A stretch of 64,000 bases of DNA, taken from positions 6,758,001 to 6,822,000 of the forward strand of contig OX291545.1 in NCBI GenBank assembly GCA_946406115.1, in the 5' to 3' direction. Source of the stretch: Apoda limacodes (Eukaryota; Arthropoda; Insecta; Lepidoptera; Limacodidae). Under the pieces are notes generated by a model. The model ran no database searches and was not told where the DNA came from. It was given only the letters and a program-made list of their open reading frames with translations. Of the stretch, positions 55,515-64,000 are shown one piece after another (position 1 is the first letter of the stretch; every line of letters starts with the position of its first letter). A program made the translations under genes and the position numbers.

Positions 55515-57898
55515 GTAATTACTGGTTAGCCTACCTATATAAATACTCTAATATATAATAAACTAATATTACTATAAGTATAAATTATTGGTAAGGATCT
55601 TAGTGCTGAAAAAAATTATAACCTAAAAAAATTATTGATGGAGTTACTTACACTATTGTGAAACCTTGGCCGTGAGATAGCCAATTACTGAACTGCGTCC
55701 AACCTGCACTAATGGCTTGAACCAGTCTAAAACAGTGGAGCCAAGAAAAGTTAAAATGAGTACTTGCTCACTGAAAACCAACTTTAAGTAGCGATTTATT
55801 AAAGCCGCTTACCCAAGTGATATCCAAGACGACATAACTTGCAATAGTACGTTTTATTATACCTAAGTTCGGTAAATCAGTTATAAAGACGAGTCGGAAC
55901 AACTTGAAATTATAGTTCTGCACGAGATTTTAATGAAGTGACGAAAAATATTTTTTTTTTATTTGTTTAAATAAAAAGCACGTCTGCGTATAAGTACCCT
56001 TCAATTTCCCGCACGTAAAACATCTTCGTCATATATGTATTACTTTTTGAGCAACTCTGAACTAGACCTTCTTTTGATACCAAACGACACATTTTAACTA
56101 CTTTAGATTTGAATAAATATATTTTTTTAAACACCGTGTTGGATTTTGTGTGACCGCACAAAGTGGAGCCCTAAGAGTAAGCTTACAACAACACCTTATT
56201 GTCAATATATGATCTTTTTGAATAAAAACCATTCGTACATCAGGTAAAAAGATGAAGAATTAATATAGGGTTCTTTTAACACCTTTTAAGTATGAAAATC
56301 TGCGTTCCATCAAGGTGTGCGTGCATTGAATTAATATTAGGTACATACGATACAAGCGAGCTTAGTTGGTCTTTACACAGGAGGCGAGATTTCATGGAGC
56401 CTAGTACTCAATGAGATGACCATAGCTCGCGCGTTTCAAACAACATTTTTAATCATACTTGCGCGAAAAAATCAACATAACACATTATACTATGATGATG
56501 GGTCAGCTCTACCATACTTCTTCTAATAATTTATAATTCAGCATTTTCTAATCTGTCTTCTTATATTTTTATAAGTCACTAAATTCAGTTTGGTTATTAT
56601 TCTAAATAAAATTGTTCATATTATGTTGTATGTTGTACAATAAAATATGTAGGAATATTTTCATAAGTTTTAATACTAATATATAACATATAATATCGGA
56701 GCTTGAAATTTCTATGGGACTGGCTTGCTAGTTTATAATTCAAACCTTCAGGGTCTTATGAGATTTTGCGAGAAATGTGAAGGTTGAATTCCAATTGCGC
56801 AGTAATGGCTTTGATAATTAATAGTTCGTCAAGCTACCAAGAGAAATAGATTATATTATCGCTTATATATTATGCCATATAACGTCAAAAACGGTAAATA
56901 CGGTTAGCAGGGACTTTTTCAGTTTAGTTCCAGTAACAAAAAGATGATTATATTACTATATAAACACACTTATTGATAAAGCAGCATTTACTGCCCCGTT
57001 TTTAGCTTTTTAATAACGTCCGTATCGCACTAGTCCCTTTTATATCATAGTTTTTTATTTTATTTTTAGCAAGAAGAAATAATGCCTACAAACTAAGTTC
57101 TTATTTTTGAAAAAATAAATCCAATGTATTTGTTAAAAACATATCAAAACTATTATATTCCATTAAATATCAACTACTTACAACATTTTAACACTAGCAT
57201 AAGGTAATTGTCCTTCAAGTGTGTTGAAAACAATTGTGTGAAATTCGTGAGCTCTGCTCACTTGTATCAATATTTACTATTCCAACACGAATATAGCGTA
57301 TAAAACAGTAAGAACTCTTAGTAGATTATTTTATTCTAGCTCCAGAAATAAAAATATTATAATACTAATCTAACCGAGCGAATGTGACGTATCATAAGGT
57401 ACATAGTACATTCCTACTGTTAGTAGATAGGAACATGTATCAGGTTTCACTTTATGTAACACTTTTCCTACGAATGCTACGTACGCGACTACAGTCGTAG
57501 TAGTTCAACTATTTTAATCATACCTACTCAGTACATATAAAATACTCGAACTAAACTATGCCTTAATGCTAAATTCAATAAAATTCCTCTGGGATTCTCA
57601 GTTGCGTGAAACCAAAACGTTTAAATTCCCGTCATTGAAGCTTAATGCTTTTGACGTTAATGGATTGGATTCTAACTACTTCATATCTCATTGGGAAAGC
57701 GCTTTGATTTTATAAATTGGGTCTCTGGATTAAATAAATTTTTTAACGAATAAACTGTACCTACTTTAAGTTCAGTGAATAAGGTGTAGTGAGCAAAACT
57801 TTATTATTTATTCTTTATTTTTTTAATTGTCAATAATAGCTTTTTGAAGGTTTCGGACACTAAGCATTTCTATCAAATAGTCTTTCTGATTTAAGTGT
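55515..57898. other. AT-rich sequence without recognised genes
   Basis: The minus-strand frame 55967-56161 has no domain. A long stretch with no mobile-element signature, possibly intergenic or intronic. Confidence 0.4.
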
Positions 57899-58052
57899 CT
57901 TTTTTTATACTTAGGTTGAAATCAACATATACAGTCCGCGTGATGTTAAGTAGACACCGCAACGCTCCATGGGTTTAGTAATACCAGTGTCTTTACTCGC
58001 GCTGTGTCGACCATTTAAAACTCTAATCTCTCCGTTCTCGAAGAACTCTATA
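57899..58052 (-). mobile_element. CR1-like LINE 3' tail, strongly diverged
   Basis: T run, ATACTTAGGTTGAAATCAAC, CAGTCCGCGTGATGTTAAGT, AACGCTCCATGGGTTTAGTA, CTCGCGCTGTGTCGACCATT. Recognisable but the most mutated tail copy in the window, so probably the oldest. Minus orientation. Confidence 0.65.
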
Positions 58053-58626
58053 CTGTCGTTTTTAAAGCGAAACTTGGCCACACTTACACTTATAATCTAA
58101 GCGTTCACTATAGAAAGGATATCTTAAATCACACATTGCGTTATCATTTTGTTTCCTACGATATGAGGATGAATTCACTGCCGATGTCGAGCGACGTGGT
58201 GGTGGCAGAAAGTAGCCGTGGGTATAATTTAAACAGGTTAGTCATTACATAACCCATTATACAAGTGAAAGGATCACGCTTTCAATATTTCAATCGCCTA
58301 ATAAAGTGCAAAATGAGCTTAGTTATTTGACTAAAACGTGTTGAGACTAATGTGATTCTAAAAGAATTGATAGAGCATTTGTGATTTAATAAGGTTACCA
58401 ATGATTAGTTGCAAGAGACTATAAAAATGTATTTTGGAAAAGAATAAAGAAGTGTATCCATATTTGGATGAAGTGCTTTTTTAGCTGTTTTCGTCACAGA
58501 GGTGACCCACATTCGTTTATGGAAATTTAGATCCTTCACAAATGCGTTGAAATATAGTTTTCCTAAGTGTTTCAAAGTCTTTATATTGTGGCATATGTTC
58601 TGACGAGTTCTTGTTTTTAATTTGAT
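58053..58626. other. AT-rich sequence; unsupported 78-aa frame
   Basis: The minus-strand frame 58405-58641 encodes a basic peptide with no recognisable domain. No exon signals support it. Confidence 0.35.
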
Positions 58627-58700
58627 TTTAGTGCAACTCAATAAATATGCATTCCTATAAAGAATCTTTAGTGCAACTCAATAAATATGCATTCCTATAG
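58627..58700 (+). repeat. 40-bp tandem duplication
   Basis: TTTAGTGCAACTCAATAAAT followed by ATGCATTCCTATA occurs at 58627 and again at 58667, identical over about 33 bp, in head-to-tail order. Confidence 0.93.
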
Positions 58701-60147
58701 AAAAGTTTCAGATTCTACCAATATAGTTCTGATGATGGATAAGGCTTGTAACTGTTTGCATCTGCCCTTTGCACTAAATGATACTATAGTTTACTTATCT
58801 ACAGGTGGAAACGAAGTCTTATCATGATGCGAGTCTATTAAAAAAAATCTACCATCATCCTTGCAGATGCAGGTGTGTACGCAAGGATTATTTGACTGGC
58901 ATACAAAAGTTGCAGCTGCGGAAGTTCTGACGGTTTGACAAGTTTACATTTGACAACTAAGGTTAGGTTGCATTAACTAACTTAACCAGTTAACCAGCTA
59001 GTTAACTTAACATAACTTAAGTTAACCAGCTAGTGATTCTGCTGAACTTTAACGGGCCTGTTAAGTTTGAAAATAGCTGACTATGCAAATTTTGATACAA
59101 TCAATATTCCATAAAAGAACATCATGGCAGCTATCTTTATTTAGTTGGCACTTAATTGACTTATGGCACTTTCAGAATCAACACCAGGTGACACCTTATG
59201 AATAATTCAATTGAACGCTTTGAGAAAATAGTCCAAAAGTTATCCATATACATAAATATCCGAGAAAACCATAGCTTTACCATTTAGGTAAGAAGCTCGT
59301 AGAGTTTTTGTTATAAATACTTTCGACAGTGAAAAAAGGAAATTTTGTTATTATCGTATTTTGTAAAAGCGAATATTAAATGAGGCGGAAAATTAAATTA
59401 GCATCTTTTAACAATTTAGTTTTTTTTTCTATTAATGCATTACGAACATCTTTTGTTTTGCTTATTTTGAATGATCATTTAAAAAAGTAGTCATTATAAT
59501 AAATGTATCAATCAAACGCAATTCCAACAGAAACATGTTATGAAAAAACAATTACGTTCTTCTGTTTTTTTGTGCCTAAGGCATACCTAAACGAGTTAAG
59601 TTTGCAAGAATTTGATGAATTTTGTTACAGTCCTGAGTACACTTTTTGGCGTTAAAAAAATATATGTTATAGTTCAAACCTTAATTAAGTGGATTTGCTA
59701 ATACATTAAAATTTGGCTATTAAAACATTTGGAAAATAAAACTAAGCTCCGTATCAATTTTTTTTGGCTTTAATTTAAATTGTTTCTAAAATTGAGTGAT
59801 ATTCTCTTGATCCCTTTTAAAAAATATAAATTAAACTAACCAAGGAAATTTGCTTATTTCATAGTTTTAAATTAATCTTTGAATTTTATACCGAAAAAAA
59901 ACCAAGAAAATTGAGATTTTTAACGTGCGGTCACGTGCTAGGACTTTTCGTACGTGGAACTGTGTCTTTTTGTATGCTTCAATATTGCAATAATAGGTTG
60001 TACACTGTGTCAGAACGGCACGGTTTTTCCAGGGTATGCCATAGCCTTCAGTTTATGGCAACAACGGCCAACTCATATAAAATTCCATAACATATAATTA
60101 AAATATGTACTAACCAAATTACCTTGTCAATAATTAAAATATTTTTT
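58701..60147. other. AT-rich sequence with short GTTAACCAG repeats
   Basis: Between 58975 and 59035 the words TTAACCAG, CTAGTTAACTTAA and GTTAACCAGCTAG recur in direct and inverted form. The rest has no recognised feature. Confidence 0.4.
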
Positions 60148-60330
60148 ACTCGTTTTTGATCGATATTGATAATTGCAACAAATATTCACAGAATATTTAG
60201 TTATACATTCACTTTAAAAATAATATTTAAGGGGGGCTCTCATACAACAAACGCGATTTTATTGCCATTTTTATACATAATGGTACAGAACCCTTCGTGC
60301 GCGACTCCGACTCGCATTTAGCCGATTTTT
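60148..60330 (+). repeat. GGTTCCGTAC-type repeat, 3' half
   Basis: GATATTGATAATTGCAACAA, AAGGGGGGCTCTCATACAAC, GTACAGAACCCTTCGTGCGC and GACTCCGACTCGCATTTAGC match the right half of the 23335-23767 copy. Plus orientation, 5'-truncated. Confidence 0.85.
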
Positions 60331-60776
60331 CTAATTTTATATACATTTTTATACTTGGCTGTTTATTAGTTTTCACTACTTTTTATAAACAAATGAAAAA
60401 TGCCAGGAGGCTGGTGATCGCCAGAAGTTAGCTGCAGTCGCATAAAAATGACGCTACTATATACGTAAATATAACGACAGCCGTTAAAGTAGAATTAATA
60501 TTTGAACTTTTTTTAGTTGACTGTTTGAAAGCGGTTGGAGGATAAATTATTAAAACTCTGCTTCAATTAAAAAAAAACCGTTCCTTTCAAAACAGATTCG
60601 AAATCTAAATTACGTTGTAAAATTTACCTACCACTCTATAACTACTACTTTCTTCTTAGAACACTGTTTTCATTTATTTAAAATTAGTAAAATACTTTTT
60701 CCATTGTACCTTAAATTCTTAACGATGGTAGTAAAACATGTTTTTTTAAATAAAAAAAATTCAAGTTATAAATAAA
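60331..60776. other. AT-rich sequence without recognised genes
   Basis: No feature recognised. Confidence 0.4.
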
Positions 60777-61040
60777 ATGTTGGCCTTAGCCAAAGGTAAA
60801 GCCGTAAACAACCTTGTAGCCGTAAACAAAGTCATAGCCGTTGATAACGCAGTAGAGGTAGCTAAAGCACATTCTTTTCCAGACAAATTCGTACAGTCGT
60901 AGTTATAGACAAAGCTGTATCCGTAGACAAAGTCGTAGCATTGATGACGTAGTCGTAGATAAGATAAGAGTCCTATTCGTAGGCAAATTTTTAGCTCGCA
61001 GCTGAAAGCAAAGTTGTAGCTAGGGATAAACTCGTAGCCC
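60777..61040 (+). repeat. degenerate 18-bp minisatellite (GTAGCCGTAGACAAAGTC-like)
   Basis: The words GTAGCCGTAAACAAAGTC, ATAGCCGTTGATAAC, GTATCCGTAGACAAAGTC and related forms recur over about 260 bp at multiples of roughly 9-18 bp. From an ATG at 60777 the first 42 codons stay open and read as V-A-V-(N/D)-K repeats, ending at a stop near 60900. Frame then shifts. No known protein matches in my recall, so treat it as non-coding repeat until shown otherwise. Confidence 0.7.
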
Positions 61041-61596
61041 TTTTTTTAAAAAAAAATATCCTACTAATTGGTTATTGTAAAAGTTTGAGACGGTGTTTGG
61101 ATGTTTGTTACACAATCATGCATAAACGGTTAAACTATTTTGGATGACATAAGGATACAAATAGACCGCTTTTTGTCTTCGAGTGAGAATTCTGACAGGA
61201 ATAGGTTTTTCCGAGGTTGAAACTTGGTGCAGACATATTAAAAGTATAGAATAGAAAAAAAAAAACCTATAAATTTCAGTACATCTATATATGTATTATC
61301 CGACAAGTAAAAGCTTAGACAGTTTTATCCCACAATGTCTTTTTCATATATATACGTTGCTCAATTAATCACAATGTAAACGTCAACCTCAATTATAAAC
61401 AAACAAAACCCCGTTTTACACAATACACTTACATCGCTGGCAACCCCACGGCGGCGCATGTAACGTGTCCTTAATTTCATCTTTATTTGATAAATAAAAA
61501 AATGCCTAAAAGATTATTAAATCATTAGACTGTCATGAACACTTACAAATTGTGATGTTTAAATATAAGATTTATGTCGTCGTCTGAAAGTTGTTA
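61041..61596. other. AT-rich sequence without recognised genes
   Basis: A small GC-richer patch (GCTGGCAACCCCACGGCGGC, near 61436) is unassigned. Confidence 0.4.
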
Positions 61597-61761
61597 AACT
61601 AAATGCCTGGACAGGTCGTTTAGTATGAAACATAAATTATTATTATTATAAACGTAAACAGATTGTGAAATTGAAACTTGATTTACCACTCCACTAGCTT
61701 CTACGTTCACTAGCTCGCTTCGCTTCTACGTTGTCACAACGACCTGCCTAGACATTTAGTT
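61597..61761. mobile_element. short inverted-repeat element
   Basis: AACTAAATGCCTGGACAGGT (61597) pairs with ACCTGCCTAGACATTTAGTT (61742-61761), 24 bp per arm including CGTT/AACG, with two mismatches. The spacer of about 117 bp contains CACTAGCTTCTACGTTCACT and GCTTCGCTTCTACGTTGTCA, a short direct repeat. A MITE-like remnant with no coding. Confidence 0.6.
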
Positions 61762-63824
61762 GCTCGGTGAATTCAACTCTCGGGTGACAATACAAGAAAG
61801 TTTTTACAACAAAGTTGTTTTTTTTTTATCACGTTTTTATCACAATTTTTACTCAAGCCGGTCACTAGTAACCTCGGGGCCAATATTACTTTTAACCCTA
61901 GTTCTGTGACAGGTGTTTTACGGATTGGGAGATCCAGTAATGATTTTTTAGTATTTCCGATTTAGGCACAAGTCTTACACCACAATTTATTTGGCAATAT
62001 ATGTACTTTAATCTTCCTATACATGATTAAAGATCTGTGTTGCATTGATTAGGTTAATTAAATTTAAAATTCTTGGTTAATTTTTTGGTTAAACAGCTCG
62101 ATTATTAAGAAAAACACAAGGCTGTAACTTCCAGTTATGACCCATAACCTAAGCCATTAAGAACAGCTAATAAGTAAAAATATTTCAAATAAACGGGCAA
62201 CACTATTTGGCGCCAAAATACTTTTAGTTCTAGAGTTTAAACAAACAAACGTACATGCTTTATATATACTGGTATAGATAAATACAAAACGTTGCATTAT
62301 AAAAGTAATCTCTTCTAAGTTTGAAACAAAATGTTGAAGCTCCAAAAGTTTGTTTCCTTCAGACATAAATAATAAAGTAGTTTGGAATAGGTTCTGATAT
62401 TGTTGTTAAAGCTTGAATATAACAGGTAAATGACGAAATAAATCCGCTTACATGAATACCAAATATGTACCGTCACCTACTGTGTACTTTCTGGTACGTG
62501 AGTTTAGACATGACCTTGAATGCGCAGAATTATTTTTTTAGGCACGTTTGATGTAGGAGCACGGAATGCGAGGGGTGCTTTTCAAATTAGCACCATTAGG
62601 GGTCATAAAACTGGATTAACCGAAATTAAAAAAGCTAATAAACTGGGTTTACACACATTTTTCTTTCTAATTATTTTATTTTGAAACATTTATTATGATT
62701 TGGATTTGTCAGAATCGAATTTAATTTATCATGCATTACATTCCAATTTTTTTTCTACATGTATACAAAAATATTTTTTTTTGTTTGTTTCTGTAAAATT
62801 TATCTGATTGCCCTGAAACGTTGGTGATTTTTAGTGCACATGACCAAATTTAGAAAAAAAACTCAATCCATATCCATTGCATTAAAAACTTTTCGGTTTA
62901 AGTAATTATCTCTAGTTATGACGCGATATAGACCTCAATGCTTAAACCTAAAATGATCATGTTAGAGTATAGTAGTATTAATAATTTATTTAGTATTGGG
63001 TGTTGTACTGTGTTACCCACAATATTATTATTGTTATTTAGATAGACCAGAAAAAATATTTTAGATTTCGTTTAAATTTCAAAAGAAAGCGAGGAATTAG
63101 ATAAAGTTTCAAATAGGTTAATAAATAACTGAGTGAAAAAACTAATAAAACATATAGCGCAATAATTTTTTGTGACCCGGCGCGCGCTCAAAATTAAAAC
63201 TTCGGTCATTATATTGAAATAGTGTGAACCTACAACGACACCAGCGACCAAACACCCAAGGTCAGAAAAGTTTGTTGCATTACATAATTTTGTAATAACA
63301 TAAAACCTTGAATTGCGACAGTTTTTTATTTAGAGTCCTAATTGCCATAGCAAATATAATAAAAAATATAATTTTTCTTTATCTGTCTGTTTGTATGTTA
63401 AACCGTTTTCTTATATTTCCGTCATATTCTAATCGATTCTAAGGAATTTTTACTGGAAATTGTCTTATTTAGGTAAACTGTAATACAGGTTTGTTATGAA
63501 ATTGAACTAAAATTTAAAGTAGCTCTCCAATATTCTATATACTTATCGGACTGTAGTATAATTTTTTTACCCTTTTGTGGGTGTTAAATTGTATTATTAA
63601 ATTTGCACAACTGCGTATTTACGCGATCTAGCCCTACGTTTAATATGTTTTTACAATCGATACATAAAAGATTGTAACAAAAATATCTGCTGTCATAAAT
63701 TAATAACTATTGCGTGCGCGACATTACTGCGCAAACACTCCCCGTGTCACCCACCGCTAGATTTTATGTGCCACGGCGTATAAATGTAAGCAACTGGCGT
63801 AGGTATCTTAAGACACCCGCGTAA
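61762..63824. other. AT-rich sequence without recognised genes
   Basis: The minus-strand frame 62157-62366 has no domain. GTCAGAAAAGTTTGTTGCAT at 63261 repeats a phrase found at 41451. Otherwise nothing recognised. Confidence 0.4.
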
Positions 63825-64000
63825 CAGGGAACTCCCCTCCTAGCGCCGACTCACCTTCGGGTTCGAGGCTCGCGCTGGTCGAAGGGACGGCCCCGAGAGC
63901 GTCAATTTAACCCAAGCCGAGGCTCCCCCCGCGGGGAGCCCTTGAGTATTGGGCGCTGTATGGCCTGAGATTTCCTCAGAGTCTCGCCCCAAAAGCCCGG
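63825..64000 (+). repeat. GC-rich dispersed repeat (copy 3, cut by window edge)
   Basis: GGAACTCCCCTCC, GGTCGAAGGGACGGCCCCGA, CCCAAGCCGAGGCTCCCCCC, GCGGGGAGCCCTTGAG and GAGTCTCGCCCCAAAAGCCC match the complement of 1621-1790 closely. It continues past the window end. Confidence 0.8.

Noticed and set aside
58405..58641. 78-residue minus-strand frame as a host gene
   Set aside because: No domain, signal peptide or splice context. In AT-rich DNA of this length several frames of this size are expected by chance.

Overview
This window looks like nuclear DNA from a moth or butterfly (Lepidoptera). It is AT-rich and shows no bacterial gene organisation. I recognise no intact host gene, tRNA or rRNA gene anywhere in it. 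What can be recognised is almost entirely mobile DNA in various stages of decay. The lepidopteran assignment rests on several dispersed repeat families that I recall from moth and butterfly genomes: a CR1/jockey-type tail containing TTGCCACCTTAGTGG, a GGGTTCCGTAC...CTTGGCCGGTTTT repeat, tRNA-derived SINEs ending in TTAGTTTGGGACCAGATGG, and 'TTTCACGC...ACTGGACGGAT' repeats. No database search was possible.

Layout. 0-5 kb: an RT remnant (305-663, minus), a CR1 tail, a small promoter-like cluster, a GC-rich repeat (1621-1790) and a long decayed jockey-like LINE with its poly-A end (3195-5031). 7-9 kb: a decayed BEL/Pao retrotransposon on the minus strand (RNase H end and integrase). 9.49-10.87 kb: a DNA element bounded by inverted repeats and a 6-bp target duplication, with a mariner transposase remnant inside. 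12-17 kb: SINE, tandem duplication, and a jockey endonuclease/RT fragment next to truncated GGTTCCGTAC repeats. 18.3-18.6 kb: a MITE carrying three perfect CRE octamers, sitting between NRF1/CCAAT-like motifs and a TATA box. 19.7-25 kb: tandem and dispersed repeats. 27.4-28.4 kb: a CR1-like LINE with an internal deletion. 30-32.5 kb: LINE and SINE pieces, a 104-bp minisatellite and a foldback element. 33-47 kb: sparse, with SINEs, CR1 tails, a remnant of a restriction-like-endonuclease (REL) LINE at 40.2 kb, and a GC-rich promoter-like segment at 45.6-46.3 kb. 47.2-48.1 kb: a foldback element with long terminal inverted repeats full of TATACCATT motifs. 48.9-51.05 kb: the best coding signal, a REL-type LINE pseudogene (zinc finger, RT, CCHC, KRPD...D nuclease). 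52-64 kb: mainly unrecognised AT-rich DNA with a strong short hairpin, a long (GT)n tract, two inverted-repeat elements, an 18-bp minisatellite and a second GC-rich repeat copy cut by the window edge.

There is no pathway joining these genes. The common thread is layered transposition: DNA elements hosting other elements, SINEs next to LINE fragments, and LINE families represented by both coding remnants and 3'-tail copies. The most novel-looking items are the 9.49-10.87 kb element, the 47.2-48.1 kb foldback element, the CRE-bearing MITE within a promoter-like cluster, and the two divergent REL-LINE remnants.
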